From Bostrychus sinensis (lineage: Eukaryota; Chordata; Actinopteri; Gobiiformes; Eleotridae), in contig CM036242.1 of the NCBI GenBank assembly GCA_020698575.1, forward strand, positions 21,896,624-21,960,623: 64,000 nt of DNA, given 5' to 3'. Shown piece by piece: positions 25,601-37,600 of this stretch (position 1 is its first letter; each line of letters begins with the position of its first letter). The notes beneath the pieces are model-generated. The model searched no databases, had not been told where the DNA came from, and saw nothing but the letters and a program-made list of their open reading frames with translations. The translations under genes and the position numbers were made by a program.

Positions 25601-28600
25601 CACCTGTATACCTGTTTACCTCTACATGCACACACAAAAATAAACACATTTAATTTAATAGGTAATAAATATTCCTCATACTTGCTATATACCTGCAAAA
25701 CATTTACAAGGAATATACGTAGATGATGGCATGCATTTTAAAAGTCACCTTGCTGTTGAAGGTGAAATAGTGGCAGGCTTATATCACCTATCACTGTCAA
25801 ATTTGGCAGTCTTAGGAAAAACATACTTCTTCTCAAGGTGCACACAGAAATGACAAACTGAACATTACAGAGATGAATAAAGAGGCAAGTCTGAAGACTA
25901 GATGCAAGTTGAGTAGTGGAGAGAAGATATTGAATACAGATGGTGTATAAAAGGAGAGTGATTAATTATTTAATATTTAAAACTATGAAAGGGTAAATTT
26001 GTGTTAAACAAAAAATAATAATTTAGTGTGTTTTTCTTCAGATTTTACCTGCTGTGGCCTGGAATATATAAACTCCTTCACTTCTCTTTGCTGTGTGGAC
26101 AATGACGGATTTCCTAAAATACACCCTGCTGGTAATGCCACAGTGACATTACAGTGCTGTGGGTCAAAGGTCATACCTCAGGATGAGGAATGCTGCAACG
26201 GGATTGGCTATGATCCTCAGCGTCATGTCTGTGCTGACCGACCCACACCAGGCCTAATTATGCAGGTGAGGTAACAAATGTATTTTCAATGTTTTATGTG
26301 TCCATTCTGCATTTTTTTTTTATGTGTACGCCCTAGACAAGTTATAGAGGTTTCATTGTTCAAAACATCCTTTCTACTAGATATCCTTCTTCTGACACAA
26401 GAAGTTGTTCCCATTATATTTCATGTATATACTCATACACTTATATTTTTATATATGCACATTCATTTGTTTATATTAAGAAGTAGCATAGCATAATATG
26501 CTCTATAAAAATATATATATATTTTATTTTTCTTGTCTTCTGTAGATACATTTTTTTTTTCACACACATTGTCACCTCAGGAGTGGGGCACTGAGCAATC
26601 CTTCATTTATTAGCTGGGGTCATGTGTTGTTTGTGTGTTCCTAAGTCAGCATGAGATGGACACACACTAGCATATACACATGACCAAGTGCACACATACA
26701 GGGACAAAGGGTAGGGACTCTCATTAACTCTAATGATGTCATTAAGGATCATTCATACAACACACAAACATACAGCTCAGATTTCTGCGATGTGCTTATA
26801 AGATACTCTGTACTGAAACATCTGAATCCACATGCTTTATTAAGTTTATTTATTAACTTTTAATATACCACATTGACGATATTGTATTTTTTCTTGTGTG
26901 CAGCATCAGTGTCTGCAGGGCTCCATTTGTCCCGTGGTTGCGGCCTCCACTGCGTACTGTGGCTCCTGTGACCTTGATCCATCTACCACTGCCTGCACGT
27001 GGACTCTGTCTCTGCATTTTGTCATGAACAGTACACACACACCATCTACTGTGGTCAATGATACGGATTCAAATGAAATCCTTTACTCGTACAAAATAGC
27101 AAATGAATCCAGTAACTTTGACTATGAAGCCCAGCAGTTTCAAGGCCTATGTCCATCCCATGAGGAGGTTGTTTACAGTGGTGACGCCAACAGACTGTCC
27201 TATACAGGTAATGTTTTACCCTGTGTGTCATCCTAAATGATTGTAAACTGTAATGTTCAGTTAATTTGCAGACTGGATTAGTGCCTTTGGAGATATACAG
27301 TATATTATGTTTGATATAATTAGATACTATAAGTTGGCATATAGATATAAAACAATGCAAGTCTTTCTGAAAATGATGTTATTATCATATCATTAAGTCA
27401 ATTAGTTTGTGAGGTGTGAAGAATCACTAATACTCAACATGGCCATCTGGAAAATGCACTTATAAAAATTGCTAACCTGCAGAAAGCTTTCCTGCATATA
27501 GTACTCTGTTAGTGTGACAGTCAATGCATTTAGCGGGCTTGTGAGACAGATGTCCATCTACACAATCACATGGCCACACAAAGACAGCTGTTGCAGTGTA
27601 CCTTAATGGCTGTAATGTGGTAATTCCCTTTATTTTACAACCATACGTCATTAAATGTAGGTATGGCTGTTCTGGTTCTTTTTTCCACCAACTTTACTAC
27701 TTATCAGCTGTACATGTATATGCCCATGTTTATGAATAAAAATAATTTTACTATAGGCTTGCTTATATTTCCCTATGACTTCCTATATGTGTTTTAGTCA
27801 TGGGGTGGTTAGGATGAGAGTTTCTAGTTGATGCTGTGACACCATCTGGGCAGAGAAACATAAAGCTGTCACCACCCACCATACACCAGATGTTTCTCAT
27901 GCATACACATACAGACACACTGTCTCTCCCTGTTCTGTGATCCACATGTATCAGTGGTGTAAATGTATCTAATAACCTAAATTATGGTTTGCATTTTGTC
28001 AAATCTGCACATGGGGGTGACTTTTAGTCAGGTATCTATGAACATTTTTTTGTTCTCTATGTGTTACACATTGTGTTTTGCTGTTAGTTTATCACAGTTG
28101 AATAAAGTGTCACAGACTGGTGGTTAAAACATGGATTTGTTTACAGCAGCAATCCCGGGGCCCTCTTAAAAGTAAAGCACATGTGTGTGTGTGATTGTGT
28201 GCATTTGTACATGAAAAAGCGCCTGTACTAAGGCCCATGAGAGGGATAGTAACAGCCAACAGCTTTGGTCATTCACTGAGTTTTACAGATTTACACAAGT
28301 GATATATACTGTATTTGGCATGGGTTTGGAACCACATACAATAGGCTTGATTTATCAAAGGTTTGCTATGAAAGAATAAAGACGTGCTAAAAAGGAGCAA
28401 ACCCAGGCACATCTCTCACAGGTGCAAAACACAAGCATTGCAGATTTTGGTCCGGTGACTCAATGAATATGTAAAATTAGGCGTTTTCACCAGAATGCAC
28501 AAAATTCCAGCCAGTAATGCAAATTAACTTGTTTGATGGTTGCTATTTGATTCATCACGACTATGGGATCTAAAAATGTGTGTAATTGCATGTAAAGCAG

Positions 28601-31600
28601 CCGCAAAAGTTTTGCGGATGAAAGAGTGCTGGTGTTTGTGCCCTGATGGGGCAATGAAAATAAGATAAAATGCTTTTAATTGGCTCATTTACAAAGATAC
28701 AACAATAATGTGTTGTTTATCATTTACAAAGATACAACAATTATTTTGAATGCAATGAAAACAGAGACAAACTTCACCTGCAACACTTTTTCCTAGTTTC
28801 TCTCATATTCCATTGAACAGCAGCTATCTCTAACACTGAGCTTCAATTAATCTGTTCTATGTCCTTTTAAAGTCCTCACAGTGCACTGAGGAATTTTTAA
28901 ACACAGTGTATGCTTAGTGACAGTGTGACAGTTAGATGTGCTTATCCTGTTGACACCTCAATCATGCGCACTGAGACTAGCGTGTCCTGTTGCGCAGTCC
29001 TGCTGCAAAATACATTGCTTCTATTGAAAAAATAAGATGTTTTTCTTTCTTTTTATCCTATCTTGATACAGTACGTGTCACTGTTAAAACTATAGCATGT
29101 TTCTCTATCAAGTCTCCTATCCATCTCTTCATCTACTGCAACTGATTGACAGGCTGGACCAGATCTAAGCTCTGTGGGCGCTCTCTGACACACTCTAAAT
29201 TTTCATCTACATATCAGATTTGCAACAGCAATTTTTTGTAAAGTTTCTTAAAATAAATCATTTGCAACATGACCATAAATAGCAGTTGCTATTTTTTAAC
29301 CTGCACTCGCAATTTAGCAAATTAGGACCATTTAGTGATGCTAACATGTTGCCCGTTTTCTTTATTTTATATTATGCCACTACATTTGTTCAAACTGGCC
29401 ATATTTACAGTGTTATTACTGTTTCATTTCTTAGCGGTGTAATATTTCCAGTGTGCAGGTTTTGTGCCTTATGCTAATCATGCATTTGTCTCGTTTATGT
29501 CCAACAGACTCCGGCCTGGAGCCCTTTACCACCTATGAGTACAGAGTAAGGGGATGGAACAGCTTTGGCCGAGGGTCCAGTGGTGCTATAACAGTGACCA
29601 CACATGAAGACAAACCCTGGGGAGTGGCACCGCCCCGATGGAGCCGTAAAAATGACAGAGATGACATCATCCACTTGCACTGGCAAGCTCCAGCTCGGCC
29701 CAATGGTGTCTTACACTGCAATATTATTCACACATCATTTTATACTGTAGTCTAATTCACCTGCTAAGTGAATGTCATGTCATTAATTAACAGGGGAGAT
29801 CACTCACTATGTTATATTACGTGATGGACAAGAGCGTTACCGTGGTGATGAGACAAGCTTTATTGATGTCGGGGGAATCAGGCCTTTTCAAGAGTACAGT
29901 TACCAGCTACGGGCCTGTAACCTAGCTGGATGTGTGGACAGTATGCAGGTACCCATCTTTATGTTTAGATTATTTGTGAAAGATTAGAAACCTGTTGATT
30001 TATCATTTACAATGCATTATTGCAACATTATGAGCCACCATTGAGTTATAAACATTGCTATATTAATGTTTCATTATTGAGTACAGTCATGTAAATCAAA
30101 TCGAAAAAAAGCAGAAGTATATAGTATCTATAAACTGTTTATTTATTAAAATAATAATTGCATTTATTAAGCCATTATTCATTTGTATCTATAATTATCT
30201 ATGCGGTCCTCCAAAAATGGTCTGAGTGTCACTTAACTAAACGCTGCTTTACTCTTACAGACTGTTGATTACTGAAATCAGGCTTTAAGTTAAAAATAAA
30301 ATGTGTTGAAAAAAAATATTGTAGGATTGTGGATAAACTATTCATTCTTATGTAAGGGATTATATTTACGTTCTCCTTATTTTCCCAGGTTCCTAGACAA
30401 TACAAACCTTAAAGCTGCACTACCTGATTTCTTTTTCCTTGTATTTTGGTAAAGATAATTATTTTGTTATTAGTACAGCATAACTGAAGTCATCTGAGAA
30501 AAAAATTTGACTTTGAGGTCACCTGTGGGCTGTATTATGAGGGTTTTTGTTTTAGACCTAGAGAAGGAACAGTTTAGCCCATCACACGCTTTCCTAGGAC
30601 AGGAGCACTCTGATTGGTCAATACATCCTTTATCTATCCAGAACTAGAATCTGTCAGGAATAATGTGTAGGAGCTATTATTTTATTTCAAAATGTATAGC
30701 TTATTCACAGTATTTTTATTTATTTATTTATTTTTTTTATTTATTCTGATACCTCCTGGCTTGTGTACATACTTTTGCGTGAGACTGTGATAGAGTGTCG
30801 TAAAGGAGAGGAATTAGGAAAGTGTAATGTATCATTCAAACTCAACATTTTTTTAGACACATCACTTTTACAGTCACAAAATCAGGTAGTGCAGCTTTAA
30901 ACACTGCCGTAGTATACAGCATTTTGGAGCTTATAAAGTCTTCTTTCCTTAGTCGTTTTGCAAGCCTCCATGGTGGAATTTGCTGATCCAAATTTTATAG
31001 CAACCAGAATAGCAGCATACAGGACTCCTTCACAGCTCTTTGGCTGTATTTGAGTCGATATCACCAACAATTAATTTCTCTGCCTTAGGTTAATGGAGGC
31101 TAGTTTTAAACTCTCTGTGTTTACTTACCTTGCAATGCAGGCTGGTTTGTTGCGAGATTTGTGAGTTTACAAATTCACAAACATCCATCTTGTCAGGCTT
31201 CTGCTGATTTGTTTGTTTCAATGGCGTGGCAGTATTGCATTGAGTGGGAACTTTTAGCAACACTTGTTAACAACATGCCAACGCCAAAAAACGTAATGCA
31301 TGCTACATTTACAAACAGCAAAAATGATATTCTTACTAAATATTGCATTGTTATAGTGTTGTAGCAGTTTGTTGTTTAGCTATATTACTTGAGTCATATA
31401 GCTCATGATTGGCTATATGATTGGCCTAAAACTAAAAGAACTGCACTTGATCCAATCAGCTCCACATACTCAAAGTCCCCACTTTCCAAATAATTTTAAT
31501 GAGAGACATTCCACATATTGATATAACACTAACATAATATTAATCAGTCTTTTGCCAGATAATGTTTTAGAAGCATTTTGAGGTCTGTTTTAGTATTACA

Positions 31601-34600
31601 GAGGGTAGCTTAGGTAATGTTGATGTGATGACTCAATGCATTGTGAACATAATCTTTACATACAAATCATAGAGTATGTTTACACAAAAACACAAGTCCC
31701 AGCTGAGTGTGGAAAAGGAGTTGAATTACTTTGTACACCACTGAAAATTGGCCAAACAGTCCCAATTATGGGACAACTTGGGCTAACCCAATACACCACT
31801 CCAATTACCTGGCATCAGCCCCCTTTACACACACGGCTTCCAAAACACAAGCACACACCTGCTGTGACAACAGAAGGTACTGATCTAATACAGTTGGTCA
31901 CTTAGAGTGGAGGGAAGAGCGATTGGTCCACCTTTGTCTGGGTGTGTACCATTTTCGCTTCTATTTGTTTTCTGCCATTCTATTGCTCCCAATGCCACAC
32001 TCCCCTGGTTCTTACTTTTCATCTCCCTCTGTCAGACACTTTCCATCATCATCATCAATATTCATCCATTTTTCCCACTGTCCAGACCTCACTGTCATTA
32101 TAGTTGTACTTTTTTAACATCTCATTGAGGGCTTTGTAAAAGTGTTATTAAAATATAACAATTGGGATATAACATTTAGATTTAGTTTAGGCCTTTAACT
32201 TATTATTACATACCATTAAATACAATGTCATAGTTGACACTCTTTTTCTTTATTCCATGCATCATCTTCCTCATGTTTGTACCTTTGATTATTTCTCACT
32301 TTTTATATTTACTTTTGTCTATACATGAGTTTGTATATGTTTGTGTGTGGGCGCTCGTACATGCATGTGTGTTGTCTTAGTTGTAGTAGCACTGTTCTAA
32401 TTGCATAGCACTGAGTGGGACAGGTGGGGGAAGTGCTAGTGACAGTCTATTAGGGCAGGATATCCCTGTTGCCATTAGCAGCAGATTGCCCTGTGATTCT
32501 GTGATCTCACATTCACCCAGCATTCACAGGAGCCCTTTGATACAACATTGGGAATTTACAATAAGATCACTTCATCTGCACTGTACACTTTGTACTGTAT
32601 ACTGTACTCTCAAGCAGTATTTTCTTTAGTTTAGAGGCTGTTTATGACGACTTTGATTCACACAAGGAATACAGTATATAGCTGTGGTTTTGTGGGTATA
32701 AAAGAGAGTGGTGCTCTACTGAAGAAAATGTTGCTTTATTTCTGTTATTTTATGATTTATTGATTTTTCTAAGTTTTAATTTAAATAAAATTTAAATAAA
32801 TGTCTTTATCTGCTTTTAACAGGACATTTACTATCCAAGAAATAAAACCTTACATTACAATGCTGTGTTTATTAGGTTGTATTATTCGTAATTGCATTCA
32901 TAAATAATCACAGCAAATATTGTTGGTCTCCTTTTATTGTCTGTTAAATGTCTGAAACACTTTATATTTGGTGTGAAGTTAAATTTATCCTTTTGCTGTG
33001 GCATATATTTCCATCTCCATGGATGTGTTTAGGTGAAAGCAGTGACTGTGCAGGGAGTCCCAGATGGGGTGCAGCCTCCGGTGGTCACAGCCTTGAGCTC
33101 GTCCTCCCTCCTTCTAAGTTGGACTCAGCCCACTCAACCCAATGGAGTCATACAGCTCTACTACCTGAACCAGACTGGTGTGGGAACCATATTAACACAC
33201 ACTGATGGGGCCAGAAATTATACTCTAACTGGTAAGAGAAAATAGTTCCTAATTTCTCTTCATATCATAATTCCTTCCTAATGCTTTGTGGGAAGTGTAT
33301 TAGTATCAGTCTTTCAACATTTGCGCTGATGTCTGCCAGTATACTAGTCTACATCAGCTTCTGTTATTGATATACCAGATCCACAAATAAACAAACAAAA
33401 ACAAAACCTCCTCTACCACTGCACAATGACAGGAATAGATCTGAAACAACACAACAGAACAGCAGCACGATTGTAACCGAGAGCCAGTGTCCCTACAAAA
33501 CCCTTGTAAATGAAGGTTATATCCATGCAGCAAACCAGACGCTCACAGTGCATGATAATTGTGTCAGAAGTGGGTCATTTGTGAGTTGTGGCTTTTCTAA
33601 CCTAAGGAGCTGTGTTGCTGGCCTGCTGCCATCTGTCGCCACACACACATACTATGTAAAAAATTGCAGAACAAACATTAATTGTACACAGTGCATATTA
33701 GAGAAACAAAAGCCAAACAGTGTTATGTTTTAGTGAGGTGAAAGAATGCTGTTAACTAAGAGTACTTCTTTAGCGTAGGTCTTCAATCAATTGAGAATTT
33801 ACCCCTGAACTAGAAGATCTTTACTGTTGAGAGATAGGACCAGTGCCTTGGTCTACACTCCCTGGGTCCTTCTAGTTTTGATTTTTCTCACTCTGATTTT
33901 TTTTTATTCTTTTGTATATTTGTACATCAATCATTACACTTTTTTTTTCATAGCCTTTCTTAAAAACCCTTCAAATACTTTTGCACTGTACTGTCCGCCA
34001 CAAGCCTCTTGGATGAGAGCTGAAACGTCTTCAACGTTAAAAATCAAGTTCAGATGACTTCTTTTTGAACCTTTTGTTGTGATTCCTTTAGCCTGGTTGA
34101 GTCTTCACAAACACTACTGTACCATAAGTTCAGTCAAAGGCATGATACAGCTGCTCTTCATAGAGAAACTTTTTAATATATATATAAAAAGTTTACAAGG
34201 CAATTTTTTTTCTTAAATTTTGTTTACGTTTAAGAATCAAACCACATTGTTGGTTTTTAAAGCACTTGCCTTTTCTGTTCACAGTTGTCCCTCCCCTCTG
34301 CCTTGGACTCAGACCAGGCATCAGCTTTGCCAGTAGCCAGCAGACTATTCCCAAGGCACCTGTGGTTGGCTTGTATGGTCAGGAGGCATGTGCACACAAA
34401 CATGCCTGTTTATATGTGAAGGCATGAGAAAAAGCGAGCAATGCCAAATCAAGATGGTAATGTGCTATAATACTGTAGCAGCCCCATGTGCCAGTGTGTA
34501 AAACTGCCCTGTCCCCTGGTGAGACTCTGGAAAAGCATACACATTCAGCCAAAACCACGACTGGAGCCCCCTCTCTCACCCTTTATCTGCCTACACTCAC

Positions 34601-37600
34601 ACTATCTCACTTTACCATGGCACTTGCTTTGTTGCCCTTCATTCATATTTGTGTGTTTTCATGGCAGAAATACTAAACAAACATGGCCTTTTCTTTAATA
34701 TAAATGCTTTTATTACAATCAAAAGTAAAAATATGAATGCATTGTAACCAGCATAGTAGTATATGTTTGTTTATTTAATTTGTTTAAAAATAGTTTTCTC
34801 TCTATCTCTTCTGTGGCTCAGATCATCGACTGCTTTATTTTAGTTGGGAAAATTACAACTCGAAAAAAAAAAAAGTCAGCTTAAACAGCAGTTGCTCAAT
34901 AAGTAGAGCCATTCACTGTCAAACCAGGAGGTTGGCGGATTGACCAGTGCACACTGCCATTGTGTCCCTGGGCATGACACTTTACCCACCTTGCCTGTAT
35001 GAATGTGTTAATGTGACTGTGTGTGGTGGTTGTTGGAGAGGTCATAGGTGCAGAATGGCAGTCAGCCTGCCCCAGGGCAGCTGTGGCTACAGAAGTAGCT
35101 TACCACTACTGTGTGTGTCAGGAGGAACGCTATTAGTATTAGTATTAGTATTAGTATTAGTATTAGTATTAGTATTAGTATTAGTATTGGCACTTTAGTC
35201 TATTTCTTGTTTAAGTCACTTTAGTTTAAACAACCTGAAGAAAAAATAAATGAATAAATAAATAAATAATAATAATACTACATTTTATTTATATAGCACC
35301 TTTTCTGCAAAGACTGCAATTCAAGGTACTTCACACAGGCAACATTAAAGATAAAAGTAAAAATAAATAAATAAAACCTCAAACAATGCATAAAAACATT
35401 GAAAGTCAGTAACAATAAAAACAATGACAATAAGCAGTACAATAAAAATGAAGTGTGCATGAGGTTTACATAAACATTTAAAATTAATTAAAAGTGAAAG
35501 TAAAGAGGTGTGTTTTAAGTTTTGTTTTAAAAACGACAAGTGAACTGGTATTTCTGATGTCAGGGGGAAGTGTGTTCCATAGCTTTAAGGCATAATTTAC
35601 AAAAGAAGCATTATCTATTTTCTTTTTTATGAATTTGGGAACATCCAAGAGGCAGGCAAGATCACATTATTCGGTTTGGTTTGTAGTTGGCTAGAGTTAG
35701 TGGTATATGCAGGGCCTTGGCTGTTTATTGCTTTGTAAGTCAATAAAAGTACTTTAAAATCAATCCTAAAATTTACAGGTAACCAATGTCAAGAAGCTTG
35801 TATAGGAGTAATATGCTGTCTCTTGTTAGTTTTGGTTAAAAGACATGCAGCAGATTATTGAATGAGCTGCAGTCTAACAATTCCACTTGTGATAAAAGCA
35901 TGAATCAGCGTCTCTGCAGAGGTCTGATTTTAGCGATATTCCTGAGATGAAAAAATGATGTTGTAGTTTCCTTATTTATATGTGCATTAAAAATTGAAAT
36001 CAGCACCAAGACCAAGACCTGTGACTTCTGGTTTAACGCATATAGCCAAATCACCCAGGTTTTGTAGGACCTCTTCCCTATTTGTTTTAGCCCCAACCAC
36101 TAGGATTCCAGTTTGTTTTCATTTAGCTTCAAGAAATTACTGCTCATCCATTTATTCACTGCTAGTAAGCTGGCTGTAATGGATGCAATACCTTCAGTTT
36201 CGTGAGGCTTTGTTGATATGTACAACTGTGTGTCATCTGCATAGCTATGAAAACACACATTGTCCATCCATCTATCATTCCATCCATCACACATTGTGCT
36301 GTATAATAATGTGGCCGAGTGGCAGCATGTACAAAGAGAATAGTAGAGGGGCCAGACAGCTTCCCTGTGGAAGGCCATAGTGAATACTTGCACACAAGTA
36401 TACTAACACAAAACTTTCTGCCCCTCATGTAGGAAATCAGCCAGTTTAAAACATTACCAGAGAAACAACATTAACATTAAGACGATCAGTAAGCATGTTA
36501 AAGGCGGCACTTAGGTATATTAAAATAAGTACTGAGACTTTATTACGGTTGTAGTTTACGCTGAGATCGCTTGTTATTTGGGTGAGTGCAGTTTCAGTGC
36601 TATAGTGTTTTCTAAATCCTGATTGATATACTTCCAGGATATCATTGTCATTTAGAATTTATGTTATTTGCTCTAAAGCAATCTTTTCTAAAACCTTACT
36701 AAGGAACGACAAATTTGATATTTGTATATATATATTTCATTTTTTAAAAGGCCAGCAGGTCATCACACATTTAGTTGCATTTAACTATCTAATTATTAAT
36801 AGATTCATTAATCAACAAATTAATAGATTATCAAAAAAAATTTTTGTTGTAATCCTAATCAATTATGAGTTGAGTTGTCTTGCTACCAGGTTAACAACAG
36901 CCAACCAGCTAACAAAGGAAGCAAAACATTATTTATTTGGCATAGGTCTTGAGTTATAATGTTGAAACAGCTTCGTATTTTAGCAGCAAATAAAATTTAC
37001 AGGTTAACCAGTGGTTTATTGACTCTATACATATTAAACAAATGTGTGGTTTTTACCAGTTACTGCTCATCAGTGTTTTGCCTTAGGAAAAGTAACAAAT
37101 AGCTTCTTATTAATTAATAGCATTTCTCACAGTTCTGTGAAATGGCACTTCATAGAAAGAATTAAGCACTACTGTAGAGACACCCCTTGTGAATCGATTT
37201 TAAGTATTGCTATCATTAGCTCACAATGAATTATTGCCTGCAATTATATAGATTATGGCATTAATCATGTGTTTAATTGGCCTTTTGTAGGCTCATTATT
37301 AATTCAGAACAGCGGGGAATAGAGTATGTTCTTTTATTTATTAATGTGTAGCCCACAAAGTCTATGCTCTGAGTGCTCTGTGATATAGGTGGGAAGCATG
37401 TAGGCATGGGAGAAGCAGGAGAACAGAAAGATGACTGTCATTTATCTTTTGTTAATTTTTAATCAAAACTGTTCACATCTTAGTACTTTCTTAAGTAACT
37501 AACCTATTTTTTAGGCAAAAAGTTTGATTATTCTCAGGGGTTTTGGTAGATAGATCACAAATGGAGGGGTGAGAAACTACAGGGCCTAAGCGACATTTTG

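Larger units (their letters stand above)
17618..26041 (+). other. ush2a intron 15, 8.4 kb, inside the Cys-rich coding block
   Basis: Splits doublets 9 and 10. Contains a TTTAAGGGG-ended element (18325-18903) interrupted by a Penelope-like insertion (18578-18848), a TA-flanked inverted-repeat element (22059-22666), an L2-like 3' tail (22796-22996) and AT-rich low-complexity sequence (25490-25565). In 18904-22058 and 22997-25489 I see no named element, only short CA/TG runs (for example 19780-19800). Confidence 0.7.

Noticed and set aside
28340..29330. Possible 1 kb inverted-repeat transposon
   Set aside because: Some words recur in inverted order near the two sides, but I could not define matching termini or a target duplication, so it is mentioned only in the intron note.
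34005..34030. GGATGAGAGCTGAAACGTC, similar to a hammerhead core
   Set aside because: The conserved C3-U4-G5 start is altered and stem II is too short. Kept only as a dispersed repeat fragment.
35131..35188. CRISPR-like array
   Set aside because: Pure six-base tandem repeat with no spacers in a eukaryotic intron; it is a microsatellite.
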